Source of the DNA: Shewanella olleyana
Lineage (GTDB): Bacteria > Pseudomonadota > Gammaproteobacteria > Enterobacterales > Shewanellaceae
DNA length: 64,000 nucleotides
Assembly: GCF_023283825.1 (NCBI RefSeq)
Contig: NZ_JAKILD010000012.1
Span: 1-64,000, forward strand
Reading direction: 5' to 3'
This document shows, in pieces, positions 19,741 through 28,797 of this stretch. How positions within the stretch are numbered: position 1 is the stretch's first letter; the number at the start of each line of letters is the position of its first letter. A program made the translations under genes and the position numbers. Under the pieces are notes generated by a model. The model was not told the origin of the DNA. It saw only the letters and a list, made by a program, of their open reading frames with translations, and did no database searches.

Positions 19741-20421
19741 ATGAAAGCAATGATTTTGGCTGCCGGTCGTGGTGAACGCTTAAGACCCCTAACGGATTCG
19801 TTACCTAAACCTTTGGTTAAAGCTGCAGGGAAAGCATTAATTGTCTACCACTTAGAAAAACTGGCCGCGGCAGGTTTTAAAGACATTGTCATTAACCATG
19901 CTTGGTTAGGGCATAAATTACCAGAGTTATTAGGTGATGGCAGTAACTGGGGGTTAAGTATTCGATATAGCGCTGAAGATACCGCACTAGAAACCGCTGG
20001 CGGAATAAAACACGCTTTGCCTTTGCTTGGTACAGAACCTTTTCTGGTGATCAATGGCGATATTTATATCGATGAATTACCTGATTTAGAGCATGCTAAA
20101 ACGATTATGCAAAATAATTTAGCATTAGATGCTTTTTTATGGCTAGTTGATAATCCACAGCACAACCCACACGGAGATTTTGCTATTATTGATAATCAAT
20201 TAGCTGAATCTACTGAAAATAAGCTGACGTATTCCGGTATGGGAATTTATCATCCGAAAATGTTTGCAGATATCGCACCGGGTAAAAGAGCCTTAGGGCC
20301 GATATTAAGACAGAAAATGTCGCAACATAAAGTAGCCGGAAGTCATAGCTCGTCGTATTGGTGTGACGTAGGCACTGTCGAGCGGTTAGAGCAACTGACA
20401 CGGTATATTGAAAGCCATTAG
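19741..20421 (+). CDS. murU: N-acetylmuramate-1-phosphate uridylyltransferase
   Basis: 226 residues, a sugar nucleotidyltransferase. The N-terminus MKAMILAAGRGERLRPLT and the following KPLVKA form the nucleotide-binding signature. INGDIYID near 104-111 and CDVGTVERL near the end hold metal-binding aspartates. It makes UDP-MurNAc from MurNAc-1-phosphate supplied by AmgK. GlmU-like second domains are absent, so a generic hexose-1-phosphate nucleotidyltransferase is the only alternative. The last codons and stop form the first unit of a tandem repeat array. Confidence 0.87.
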   Translation: MKAMILAAGRGERLRPLTDSLPKPLVKAAGKALIVYHLEKLAAAGFKDIVINHAWLGHKLPELLGDGSNWGLSIRYSAEDTALETAGGIKHALPLLGTEPFLVINGDIYIDELPDLEHAKTIMQNNLALDAFLWLVDNPQHNPHGDFAIIDNQLAESTENKLTYSGMGIYHPKMFADIAPGKRALGPILRQKMSQHKVAGSHSSSYWCDVGTVERLEQLTRYIESH

Positions 20422-20580
20422 CGGTTTATAGATGAGCCATTAGCGGTTTATATATGTGCCATTAGTTGGTTATTAAAAGCCTTTAGCGGTTTATGAATGA
20501 GCCATTAGCTGGTTAGTTTAAGTTTTTAGCGACTTATAAAAAGCCTTTAGCAAGTTGTTGAAAAGCATTAATTCATTTAA
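20414..20580 (+). repeat. Degenerate tandem array, 21-22 bp, about 7.5 units, starting in the murU stop
   Basis: Units begin at 20414, 20436, 20458, 20479, 20501, 20522, 20543 and 20565. The core is gccattagcggttta, with 2-8 changes per unit. The first unit contains the last Ser-His codons and the TAG stop of murU. The array fills nearly all of the gap before djlA. There are no spacers, so it is not a CRISPR array. Confidence 0.85.
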
Positions 20581-20604
20581 CCGGCACACTTTACATATGC
20601 CGGT
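20581..20604 (+). other. Short hairpin before djlA
   Basis: ccggca pairs with tgccgg around a 10-base AT loop, followed by a moderately T-rich stretch. It may be a weak terminator for amgK-murU or simply a leader structure of djlA. Confidence 0.3.
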
Positions 20605-20624
20605 GTTATTTAGCGGGAAGTTTG

Positions 20625-21401
20625 ATGCGTATTTGGGGTAAGTTTTTTGGGGTTATCATTGGTTTTATGTTTGGCAGATTTTTTGGTGCCCTCATTGGAC
20701 TATGGTTAGGCCATTTATTTGATAAGCGAGCTGGCTTCGCCGACATGCTGCGTAAAGGTCAAGCAAGGCAAGCGCAGTTTTTCAATACCACATTTACTGT
20801 AATGGGACATGTGGCCAAAGCATCTGGTCATGTAACCGATGTGGATATTCGCATAGCGTCGATGTTGATGGATCAAATGAAGTTAACTGGCGATGCCAGA
20901 CGAGATGCACAAGCTGCATTCAGAAAAGGCCGTGATGCTGACTTCGACTTGGTGCAGACGCTCCGTGAATTTAGGACAATGACTCAAGGCCGTAATGAAA
21001 TTCTGCAGATGTTTTTAGAAATTCAAATCCAAACAGCCTTATCTGATGGCGAGTTACACAGCAAAGAAAAGCAAATTTTATCTACCGTTGCCAAAGAGTT
21101 AGGGTTGGGACAAGCTCATTTAGATGCGTTATTAAATCGCTGGCAAGCTGAGTTTCACCATCATCAGTCGGGGCAAGGCAACACAATGCAACTTGACGAC
21201 GCCTATTCCTTGTTAGGCAAGCAAGAGTCTTCAAGTGATCAAGAGATTAAACGGGCTTATCGGAAATTGATGAATGAACATCACCCAGATAAATTAGTTG
21301 CCAAGGGACTTCCTGAAGAAATGATGGAGCTAGCCAAAGCAAAAGCTCAAGATATTCAATCTGCTTATGAAACAGTAAAAACGTCCAGAGGGATGCGCTA
21401 A
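20625..21401 (+). CDS. djlA: Membrane-anchored DnaJ-like co-chaperone
   Basis: 258 residues. One N-terminal membrane helix rich in Gly and Phe (about 5-28, a dimerising segment in E. coli DjlA), a TerB-like helical domain in the middle, and a C-terminal J domain with the HPD motif (EHHPDKL) that stimulates DnaK. The frame opens at a TTG one codon earlier; the ATG at 20625 is preferred. Its place near lptD is conserved in gammaproteobacteria, where it is linked to envelope stress and capsule control. Confidence 0.93.
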   Translation: MRIWGKFFGVIIGFMFGRFFGALIGLWLGHLFDKRAGFADMLRKGQARQAQFFNTTFTVMGHVAKASGHVTDVDIRIASMLMDQMKLTGDARRDAQAAFRKGRDADFDLVQTLREFRTMTQGRNEILQMFLEIQIQTALSDGELHSKEKQILSTVAKELGLGQAHLDALLNRWQAEFHHHQSGQGNTMQLDDAYSLLGKQESSSDQEIKRAYRKLMNEHHPDKLVAKGLPEEMMELAKAKAQDIQSAYETVKTSRGMR

Positions 21402-21486
21402 AAGAACTTATAACTAAAAAGAATCGTTCGGATTGAAATGTTCGAGCGATTTCGATAAAGCTTGATTGTTGTATATGGAGTTACAC

Positions 21487-22110
21487 ATGAGAAAAACTGT
21501 TATTGCTAGTTTTGTTGCTACTGTCTGTTCTGCCGCGATGACTTTTCCTGTTAAAGCTGAAATTTATGTATCGCCTTTCGGTGGTTATAGTTTCGGTAGT
21601 AGTGAATTTGATATTTCAGATCCTAATACTAATGAGAGTGGTAAGTTAAAAATTACTGAGGCTGAACATTATGGCGTGATGATTGGTACCACCACCAAAG
21701 ATCCTGGCAACATTTACTTTTTATACAGCACTCAAGCGACGGATATCAGAAATGGCGCCTTTACTGATGAAGTCTTCAATGAACTAGACGTTGATTATTT
21801 CCATTTAGGCGGCAGTTTATATTTCCCTAAAGGCAAGTTTAAGCCTTATGTGACTGTCAGTGCGGGCGCGACGCATATGCGCCCTAGTGGTAACTACTCT
21901 TCAGAAACACGTTTCTCAATGGGGTTTGGTGGTGGCGCTGCATTTGAGATTACCCCTCAAGTTGCCTTGTTTGCTGATGTAAGGGGTTATGCGACATTCG
22001 TTAATTCTGATAACACATTTTTTTGTGGCCCCGATGAATGTATATGGAATATATCGGCAGATGTGATGTGGCAAGGACAAGCCAATGTCGGTTTAGAGTT
22101 TAAATTTTAA
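21487..22110 (+). CDS. Outer-membrane beta-barrel protein of unknown role
   Basis: 207 residues with a signal peptide (about 1-25, ending VKA). The mature part alternates polar and aromatic residues (IYVSPFGGYSFGSSEFD, FKPYVTVSAGATHMRP) and ends in GLEFKF with a terminal Phe, the Bam-recognised signature of small barrels. This looks like an 8-strand OmpA/OmpW-sized barrel (OMP_b-brl type). The ATG at 21487 has GGAG eight bases before it. Two cysteines (FCGPDECIW) probably form a loop disulfide. It is 14 bases from the next gene, but a metabolic link is not obvious. Confidence 0.8.
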   Translation: MRKTVIASFVATVCSAAMTFPVKAEIYVSPFGGYSFGSSEFDISDPNTNESGKLKITEAEHYGVMIGTTTKDPGNIYFLYSTQATDIRNGAFTDEVFNELDVDYFHLGGSLYFPKGKFKPYVTVSAGATHMRPSGNYSSETRFSMGFGGGAAFEITPQVALFADVRGYATFVNSDNTFFCGPDECIWNISADVMWQGQANVGLEFKF

Positions 22111-22124
22111 ATAGGTCTTTGCGC

Positions 22125-23075
22125 ATGAAAATAGTGGTACTTGATGGCTATACATTAAACCCTGGCGATCTTAGCTGGTCAGAATTGTCAGCCTTAGGTG
22201 ATGTAGACGTTTTTGAGCACAGTACAGTTGATCAAATCGTTCCTCGTTGCCATCAAGCCGATATAGTATTGACTAATAAAGCGGTTATCTCTGATGCTGT
22301 TCTTCAGCAATGTAGCAAGCTTAAATACATTGGTGTGACAGCAACAGGCACCAATGTTGTCGATGTGAAAGCCGCGAGTGCACGTAATGTTGTCGTCACT
22401 AATGTCCCAGCGTACGGCCCTGATGCGGTAGCCCAGATGGTTTTTGCATTAATTTTGCAGCACAGTCAGCAAGTGTCTTTGCATGACAATGCCGTTAAAC
22501 AAGGTCAATGGACACAGTCTCGGGATTTTTGTTTCACTTTATCGCCGTTAATGTCGCTTAAAGGAAAAACAATCGGGATTGTAGGCTTTGGTGACATTGG
22601 CCAACAAGTGGCTAAATTAGCGCTAGCATTTAATATGAAGGTCATCATTACGAGTAGTCGTGAGAAAACAGGTTTAGCCGATAACATCAGTTGGCAGCCT
22701 TTAGATAGCTTACTTACTCAAGCCGATATTATTTCACTGCATTGCCCGCTTAATGAGGCGACAGATAAGATGATTAATACGGATAGTTTATCGCTATTAA
22801 AAAAAGGTGCTTTGTTGGTGAATACTGCACGGGGAGGATTAATTGATGAAGGAGCATTGGCTCAAGCATTATCTCAGCAACAATTATTCGCTGCTGTTGA
22901 TGTGCTCTCTACAGAACCACCAGACAAAGATAATCCTTTGCTTTCAGCCGATAATATTATCATTACTCCACATATTGCTTGGGCAACGATAGAAGCTAGA
23001 CAGAACCTATTGAATATTGCCCTGAATAATGTGCAGCAGTTTTTGAAGGGAACACCTATTAATACTGTTAACTAG
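22125..23075 (+). CDS. D-isomer-specific 2-hydroxyacid dehydrogenase, glycerate dehydrogenase-like
   Basis: 316 residues. The Rossmann motif GFGDIGQQVA lies near residue 155, with the catalytic set Arg (NTARGGLIDE), Glu (LSTEPP) and His (PHIAWAT). The start KIVVLDGYTLNPGDLSW is shared with glycerate dehydrogenase/hydroxypyruvate reductase members. It reduces a 2-keto acid (hydroxypyruvate or glyoxylate likely) with NAD(P)H. I chose the ATG at 22125; a TTG two codons earlier is weaker. Substrate is inference. Confidence 0.85.
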   Translation: MKIVVLDGYTLNPGDLSWSELSALGDVDVFEHSTVDQIVPRCHQADIVLTNKAVISDAVLQQCSKLKYIGVTATGTNVVDVKAASARNVVVTNVPAYGPDAVAQMVFALILQHSQQVSLHDNAVKQGQWTQSRDFCFTLSPLMSLKGKTIGIVGFGDIGQQVAKLALAFNMKVIITSSREKTGLADNISWQPLDSLLTQADIISLHCPLNEATDKMINTDSLSLLKKGALLVNTARGGLIDEGALAQALSQQQLFAAVDVLSTEPPDKDNPLLSADNIIITPHIAWATIEARQNLLNIALNNVQQFLKGTPINTVN

Positions 23076-23112
23076 CATGTCTCATAAATTCAGTTAACTT
23101 GCAGTCTCAAAT

Positions 23113-23144
23113 AAAAAGCCTAACACTCATATGTTAGGCTTTTC
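23113..23144. terminator. Bidirectional terminator between the dehydrogenase gene and purT
   Basis: 12-bp stem aaaagcctaaca/tgttaggctttt around ctcata. The two genes converge and share it. Confidence 0.85.
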
Positions 23145-23180
23145 GTATCGCAACTAAGTCATTCTATTTTAAATAACGAG

Positions 23181-24377
23181 TTAAAAAATGACTTTAACTT
23201 CTGCAGCAGAACGTTTGGCTTTCGCGATTGAAGATTCAATATCTTTATCTCTAGCAAGCGCGACACCAAGTCTTCTTCGGCCATCAATATCGGGTTTACC
23301 AAACAACTTAACTTGAGTGTCGGCCTCTTTTAAGGCATTAGCCACGCCTTGGTAGCGAATGTTTGATGATTGACCTTCAGCAAGAATGACCGCAGATGCA
23401 CTTGCGCCATGCTGCTTAATATCTGTAATAGGTAGTCCCAAGATTGCTCGAACATGCAATGCAAATTCAGAGGTATCTTGGCTAATTAACGTCACTAACC
23501 CGGTATCATGTGGGCGTGGTGAAACTTCAGAGAAATAGACTTCATCGCCTTTAATGAATAGCTCTACGCCAAATAAACCAAATCCACCTAAGGCTTTAAC
23601 AACCAATTGACCAATCTCTTGAGATTTAGCTAACGCAATTGCTGACATAGCTTGTGGCTGCCAAGATTCACGATAGTCGCCATCTTCTTGTCTATGACCG
23701 ATTGGAGCACAATAATGAATGCCATTAATCGCACTAATTGTTAGCAGAGTGATTTCATAATCAAAATCAATAAAACCTTCTACAATAACGCGTCCACCGC
23801 CAGCTCTTCCTCCTTCTTGGGCATATTGCCAAGCTTGCTCTATTTGCTGTTCAGTTTTAATAACGCTTTGACCTTTGCCTGATGAACTCATGACAGGTTT
23901 AACAACGCAAGGAAGGCCTATTTGTACAATTGCTGCTTTAAACTCAGCGAGCGTATCACAAAAGAAATAAGGTGAAGTTGGGATTGATAAGGTCTCAGCA
24001 GCAAGACGTCTAATACCTTCTCTGTCCATGGTCAACTGAGTTGCTTTGGCTGTTGGGATAATGTTAATCCCACAGGCTTCCATTTCAACTAAGGTTTGAG
24101 TCGCAATCGCTTCAATCTCTGGGATAACTAAGTGTGGCTTCTCTAGTTCAACCACATTTTTTAAAGCAACTTCATCAAGCATGTTGACCACATGAAAACG
24201 ATGAGCAACTTGCATTGCAGGCGCATTAGGGTAGCGATCTACACCAATGACTTCGATTCCAAATCGTTGAAGTTCAATGGCAACTTCTTTGCCAAGTTCA
24301 CCACAACCTAACAGCATCGCTTTAATTGAGCCATCAGTGCCAGCTGTACCAAAATCAAATGGGGTCTTCGCGTTCAT
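23181..24377 (-). CDS. purT: Formate-dependent GAR transformylase
   Basis: 398 residues. ATP-grasp enzyme that uses formate and ATP to formylate glycinamide ribonucleotide in purine synthesis (third step, alternative to PurN). [15 protein letters not shown] near 26-40 starts the first nucleotide-binding domain; [12 protein letters not shown] is the ATP-grasp loop; [10 protein letters not shown] carries metal ligands near 310. Length matches the family. I looked upstream for a PurR box and saw none. Confidence 0.95.
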   Translation of the reverse strand: MNAKTPFDFGTAGTDGSIKAMLLGCGELGKEVAIELQRFGIEVIGVDRYPNAPAMQVAHRFHVVNMLDEVALKNVVELEKPHLVIPEIEAIATQTLVEMEACGINIIPTAKATQLTMDREGIRRLAAETLSIPTSPYFFCDTLAEFKAAIVQIGLPCVVKPVMSSSGKGQSVIKTEQQIEQAWQYAQEGGRAGGGRVIVEGFIDFDYEITLLTISAINGIHYCAPIGHRQEDGDYRESWQPQAMSAIALAKSQEIGQLVVKALGGFGLFGVELFIKGDEVYFSEVSPRPHDTGLVTLISQDTSEFALHVRAILGLPITDIKQHGASASAVILAEGQSSNIRYQGVANALKEADTQVKLFGKPDIDGRRRLGVALARDKDIESSIAKAKRSAAEVKVIF

Positions 24378-24687
24378 TGTTTTACCTTCTAGGAAGCTTC
24401 GTAGGGTTATTGCATCAGGATTTTATCTTGTATTCGAAATTGATTGATTAGCAAAGGCTATAAATGTGTAAAAGATCACGAGAAAAGAGTTATTTTTTTA
24501 GCGAATAAACAGTCTTTTACAGATATTTATTGATATTCTTGTGTTACCTTTAGGTTGTGCTTGTGTTGCGTTTTATGTTGGGTGAATTACCGATTTATCA
24601 AATTTAGATTTTAGGTTAAACAGTTTACGGTTTAGCACTAATGAAAACTCGGTATTTTTCTTGTTGGTGGGTTGATAGGAGAGCTAT
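24378..24687. other. Divergent intergenic region, no gene seen
   Basis: 310 bases between the divergent purT and DUF3302 genes. It is AT-rich and must contain both promoters. I find no hairpin, repeat or small frame with a ribosome-binding site, other than AGGAG just before the DUF3302 start. Confidence 0.6.
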
Positions 24688-25101
24688 ATGTTTTTGGATT
24701 ATTTTGCGTTAGGGCTACTTTTTTTTGTCGCTCTAGTCATTTTTTATGGTGTGATTGCAATTCATGATATTCCCTATGAAATTGCCAAGAAGCGTAACCA
24801 CCCGCAACAAGATGCGTTGCATATCGCGGGTTGGGTGAGCTTATTTACCTTGCATGCGATTTGGCCATTTTTATGGATTTGGGCAACCTTATATCGTGAA
24901 GATAGAGGTTGGGGCTTTAGTAATGGTAAGAAACGTGAATTTATCCTCGAAGGAGAAGTGCGTGAACTGATGGAGAAAGTTGAGAACCTAAACCAACGAC
25001 TTGCATCTATAGAGACGCCAGAGTCCTCAACAGCCGCACCTGAAGCAAAAGGTAATGCTGAACCAAGTCAGAAACCACAACAACCAGAACAAGAGGCGTA
25101 A
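24688..25101 (+). CDS. DUF3302 inner-membrane protein, YiaW/YibI-like
   Basis: 137 residues. Two membrane helices (about 5-25 and 48-68) separated by a conserved loop (AIHDIPYEIAKKRNHPQQDA), then a coiled-coil segment (LMEKVENLNQRLASIE) and a Pro/Glu/Gln-rich tail. This is the small partner of an HlyD-type protein: the E. coli pairs YiaW-YiaV and YibI-YibH have the same order. Two bases separate it from the next gene. AGGAGAG precedes the ATG. Function of the pair is unknown. Confidence 0.82.
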   Translation: MFLDYFALGLLFFVALVIFYGVIAIHDIPYEIAKKRNHPQQDALHIAGWVSLFTLHAIWPFLWIWATLYREDRGWGFSNGKKREFILEGEVRELMEKVENLNQRLASIETPESSTAAPEAKGNAEPSQKPQQPEQEA

Positions 25102-25103
25102 TT

Positions 25104-26252
25104 ATGGATCTGCTACTGATTTTAACCTACACCGCTTTTTGTGTTGCGATATTCAAAATATTCAAAATACCATTAAACAAATGGACTGTGCCAACAGCGG
25201 TATTAGGTGGCATTGTGCTTATTGGCACCTTGTTAATTTTGATGAATTACAATCATCCATATAGTCGATTTGCTAGAGAGTATTTTGTTTCTATTCCTAT
25301 CAACCCCGCAGTTCGTGGCTTGGTCGTTGAAGTGAATGTAAAACCGAATGTGCCTGTTAAGAAAGGCGACTTACTATTTAAAATCGATCCAACTCCATTT
25401 ATTGCAGCGGTAAAACAAAAACAAGCTGCATTAGAAGATGCAAAACAAGCTGTGCCGCAGCTTAAAGCATCATGGGACAGCGCAATTGCGCGTGTTACAC
25501 AAGCTGAAGCTAATCGTGATAGAGCTAAATCTGCCTATGAGAGATACGATGAAGGTAAGCGTAAAGGCGGTAAAAACTCGCCATTCTCAGAACTTGAATT
25601 AGACAATAAAAGACAAACATACTTATCGGCTGAGGCACAGTTTAAAGCGGCTGAAGCTGAGGAAATTCGATATAGATTGGCGTATGAATCAAACATTGAT
25701 GGTGTGAATACCGATGTCGCAGTCGTTCAGGCTGAGCTTGATGAAGCGCAGTTTAACTTAGATCGTACCGAAGTAAGAGCGCCTGTTGATGGTATTGTAA
25801 CGCAAATGGCATTACGTCCTGGTGTCATGGCTGTACCTATTCCATTGCGCCCAGCAATGACATTTATTCCAGATGAAGACAGGTATTTTGCTGGTGCATT
25901 CTGGCAAAATTCACTTTTACGTCTTAAAGAAGGGGATGATGCAGAGATTATTTTAGATGCTATGCCTGGGGTCGTTCTTAAAGGGCGAGTTGCGAAAGTA
26001 TTACCTGCAATGGCTGAAGGTGAGCTGCAATTCGGTGGTGCGCTACGTTCATCAAATCAACTTTTTCAACGTGGTCGCGCGCTGGTCTTAATTGAACTTA
26101 ATGATGATAATGAACTCCTTGCTACATTACCCGCTGGTGTTGCTGGACAATCAGCGATATACACAGAACATTTCAGTCATGTGTCAATTATTCGTAAAGT
26201 GTTACTGCGAATGCAAGGTTGGTTGAATTACTTATTTGCTGAAGGACACTAA
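25104..26252 (+). CDS. HlyD-family membrane fusion protein, YiaV/YibH-like
   Basis: 382 residues. Two N-terminal hydrophobic segments (about 1-20 and 30-50), then a biotinyl-lipoyl-like half motif (AVRGLVVEVNVKPNVPVKKGD), a coiled-coil hairpin with a large heptad region (about 105-225), and the second lipoyl half and barrel (DRTEVRAPVDGIVTQ). Such proteins bridge an inner-membrane pump to an outer-membrane channel, but no pump gene is adjacent; DUF3302 is the only partner. A terminator follows. Family assignment strong, cargo unknown. Confidence 0.87.
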   Translation: MDLLLILTYTAFCVAIFKIFKIPLNKWTVPTAVLGGIVLIGTLLILMNYNHPYSRFAREYFVSIPINPAVRGLVVEVNVKPNVPVKKGDLLFKIDPTPFIAAVKQKQAALEDAKQAVPQLKASWDSAIARVTQAEANRDRAKSAYERYDEGKRKGGKNSPFSELELDNKRQTYLSAEAQFKAAEAEEIRYRLAYESNIDGVNTDVAVVQAELDEAQFNLDRTEVRAPVDGIVTQMALRPGVMAVPIPLRPAMTFIPDEDRYFAGAFWQNSLLRLKEGDDAEIILDAMPGVVLKGRVAKVLPAMAEGELQFGGALRSSNQLFQRGRALVLIELNDDNELLATLPAGVAGQSAIYTEHFSHVSIIRKVLLRMQGWLNYLFAEGH

Positions 26253-26298
26253 AATAATTGCCCGCTAAGTATCGATTGATAGAGTAATTATTTTTACT

Positions 26299-26328
26299 AA
26301 AAAGTCCGCATATAGCGGACTTTTTTTA
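26299..26328 (+). terminator. Terminator of the DUF3302-HlyD operon
   Basis: Perfect 11-bp stem aaaaagtccgc/gcggacttttt, loop atata, with extra T. It also faces the convergent DUF4136 gene. Confidence 0.88.
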
Positions 26329-26354
26329 TTGAAATAGCTTCAGCTATAAGAAAA

Positions 26355-26900
26355 TTACTTTGTCTCGGGTAAGGGAGGGAACTGTGCCAATATGTTGCTA
26401 ATGGTCTTACTGGTTTCAGCCACCTTTTCATCGCCGCCGGATTCAAAATCAAATTCGTCGGTGCCACGCCAGATTAAGCGATTTTCTTTGGCATCAATAA
26501 TATCAACTTGAATTACTTGAATTTTTGCACTGTCACTACCGATTGGGATCCCCATACTGGTACCGACGCCAACTCCACCGTGACTACCGCTGGTTCCTGT
26601 GCCTAATCCAATTGAAAGGCCTGAACTTTTTGGCTTGTCTTTAGTTAAAAATGCATAGCTAACAGCAAAATCACTTTGATCTGTTTTTTCAACAAACCCT
26701 TTCTCGGTTAGAGAGGTTCTGATATTAGCTCGAATTCGCTCAGCACTCAGCTGATCGCCTTGATCTGGTGTTTCAATAAAGTAAAAAGTTTGAAGCTGGC
26801 TAAAATCGTACTTGGTGTCATAGTCAGAATTACTGTTGGTACTTTTACAAGCGGTGAAACACAGTATCACCGAAAGCAGGATTAGGTTTCGCAATAACAT
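26355..26900 (-). CDS. DUF4136 family lipoprotein
   Basis: 181 residues. Signal peptide with a lipobox-like FTAC, so the mature protein would start at a lipid-modified cysteine near residue 18. The body (YDFSQLQTFYFIETP ... DIIDAKENRLIWRGT) matches the DUF4136 family of periplasmic-facing lipoproteins. A Gly/Ser-rich stretch in the middle (GLGTGTSGSHGGVGVGTSMG) is typical of the family. Two ATG codons are possible; I chose 26900 because GGAG lies six bases upstream, inside the longer frame. Confidence 0.8.
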   Translation of the reverse strand: MLLRNLILLSVILCFTACKSTNSNSDYDTKYDFSQLQTFYFIETPDQGDQLSAERIRANIRTSLTEKGFVEKTDQSDFAVSYAFLTKDKPKSSGLSIGLGTGTSGSHGGVGVGTSMGIPIGSDSAKIQVIQVDIIDAKENRLIWRGTDEFDFESGGDEKVAETSKTISNILAQFPPLPETK

Positions 26901-27172
26901 AGCACTCTCCATTTGTGGCAGGCTTCAATTTTAGTATGGCATAGGGTTAAACATTGATGGCTGTCAGCAGGGTAATATACACGCAAATTTATTCACAAAT
27001 TTAGTGGTACAGCGGTTAAGCCTTTTTATGAGCTTAATGTAATTTGGCTGTTTAAACCAATCTTAGTTGATCTTACGTGCTGATTTATTTGATAAATAAG
27101 CATGTATGAATATGCCTTTTGGCCAGTTTAGTGCTAAGTTAGAGTAATAAATGACCACAAGTTAGTGAGGAT

Positions 27173-27478
27173 ATGGAACAACTTAGTTTTCTATCAGTAC
27201 CTAGTCCGTGTATAGGCGTGTGTCAAACTGATGCGCGTGGTTATTGTGCGGGTTGCTTACGTAACAGAGATGAACGCTTCAATTGGCTGCATTTCAGTGA
27301 TGCGCAAAAACATAATATTATTCGCCTGTGTTTACAGCGTAAACGCCGTAGGCAATATGCAAAGTATAAAGCGCAACAGATAGCGATTAAAGAACAGCAG
27401 GCTGAAGTTAACACTCAACTCGATTTCGAAGAAGAGAAAGAAGACAAACTAGATTTTGGTGATTTTTCTTTAGATTAA
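27173..27478 (+). CDS. DUF1289 cysteine-rich protein
   Basis: 101 residues. The N-terminal domain holds four cysteines in the order PSPCIGVC ... GYCAGC, then LRNRDE and W, the DUF1289 pattern thought to bind a metal or Fe-S centre. The C-terminal half is basic then acidic (KRRRQYAKYKAQQ, then FEEEKEDKLDF). No function is established. It is convergent with the rstB-like gene with only 12 bases between the stops. Confidence 0.85.
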   Translation: MEQLSFLSVPSPCIGVCQTDARGYCAGCLRNRDERFNWLHFSDAQKHNIIRLCLQRKRRRQYAKYKAQQIAIKEQQAEVNTQLDFEEEKEDKLDFGDFSLD

Positions 27479-27490
27479 TTTGTTGGCAAA

Positions 27491-28780
27491 TTAAACATCC
27501 ATCTTTGGCTTCACAAATAAATGGTCTCTTGGCCAAATTAATGTGAACGAAGTATTATCTTCATCACTAACTAAGTTAACTCGGCCTTTATGGCGATGCA
27601 TGATCCGTTTAATAATCGCTAAGCCTAAACCATGCCCTTTATTACCTATATGTTGAGATTTACTGCGATAAAAAGGCTCAAACAGTTTTTCTTGGTCCTC
27701 TTCTGGAATTGCTTCACCATCATTTACAACAGATAAGAACACTAACCTTTCATCGTAACTCAAATACAGTTCAATACTGGTTTGAGTGTAACGTTGGGCA
27801 TTGGTGATGAGGTTCTGAATAGCACGTTCAACTAGAGGTGGCTCAGCCATAATCAGCATATTGTCCATAGAATAATGGAAGTTGATAGGCTTATCACTAA
27901 GTGGTGTTAAGCGCGCTGTTAACTCCTCTGTCATGCTAATTAGCTCGCACTTTTCAAAAGTAGGTTCTTGTTGCACTTCAAGGCTTGCATAGGTTAGTAG
28001 TTCTTGTAGCAAGGTTTCCATTTCCTTGATATCAAGTTGCATTTCTTCTAGAAACTCTTGCGTTCGCTGCTCATCATTTTTGGGCTGACAATATTGTGGA
28101 AGCAGGGCAAGAGCAAATTTGAGCCTCGCGAGCGGAGTTCTTATTTCATGAGAAACCGCATTAGATAAATGTTTTTGGTTTTCGATAAGGTCACTAATAT
28201 GTTGCGCCATATCGTTGAAGGTATTAGCTAGTGGCGCGACTTGAGAACTGGCATTTAGCTCAATTCGGGTATTCCATTTTGCTTCACCAAAATTTTGAGT
28301 GGCCTTTTTTAAGGTCTTTAAATCTTTAGACAGTGGCCAAACCCAAATTAATGCAACAAAAGCTAATGATAAATAGAAGAAAATAGTAAATAAACTACGT
28401 AATTGACCACGTGGGTCAACATCAATTGGCCCGGCCATAAGCACTTGGTCACCGACAGCAATGAACTGTAATTCATGACTTTTATCTGCAGTAGTTGTAG
28501 TAACAAGTTGATTGTTCGACAAGACCACATCGCCACTTAAGGCTATTTCATTTTGTTCAAATAATTGCAGTGGATAAAGGAATTGTTTACTGATGTTATC
28601 AAGTAAGGCTTGGCGATCGGGTTTAGGTTGCTGAGCAAGAAGTAATGCAAAGGCAATTAAAGGTGAGTCAAGGTGGTCGTTATCTTCGACTTGTTTTTGC
28701 CATAGGCTATCTAGTGTCCAGCCTATACCTAAAAAGCTTAAGCTTAGTAATAGGTATAGGCTGATGAAGAGTCTTTTCAA
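27491..28780 (-). CDS. rstB: Sensor histidine kinase, RstB-like
   Basis: 429 residues. Two membrane helices (about 3-20 and 130-150) enclose a periplasmic sensor of about 110 residues. A HAMP segment follows, then the H-box with phosphoacceptor His211 (AVSHEIRTPLARL), an N-box (NLITNAQRYTQ) and a glycine box (GHGLGLAI). It phosphorylates the RstA-like regulator encoded 17 bases upstream. The name rests on the partner, which is clearly RstA-like. It ends the mipA-DUF3019-rstA-rstB operon, so the operon codes for its own sensor. Confidence 0.85.
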   Translation of the reverse strand: MKRLFISLYLLLSLSFLGIGWTLDSLWQKQVEDNDHLDSPLIAFALLLAQQPKPDRQALLDNISKQFLYPLQLFEQNEIALSGDVVLSNNQLVTTTTADKSHELQFIAVGDQVLMAGPIDVDPRGQLRSLFTIFFYLSLAFVALIWVWPLSKDLKTLKKATQNFGEAKWNTRIELNASSQVAPLANTFNDMAQHISDLIENQKHLSNAVSHEIRTPLARLKFALALLPQYCQPKNDEQRTQEFLEEMQLDIKEMETLLQELLTYASLEVQQEPTFEKCELISMTEELTARLTPLSDKPINFHYSMDNMLIMAEPPLVERAIQNLITNAQRYTQTSIELYLSYDERLVFLSVVNDGEAIPEEDQEKLFEPFYRSKSQHIGNKGHGLGLAIIKRIMHRHKGRVNLVSDEDNTSFTLIWPRDHLFVKPKMDV

Positions 28781-28797
28781 AGTCTTCTATAACCTGA

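Noticed and set aside
20414..20580. CRISPR-like look of the array after murU
   Set aside because: Units are contiguous without spacers, degenerate, and only 22 bp long; no cas genes nearby.
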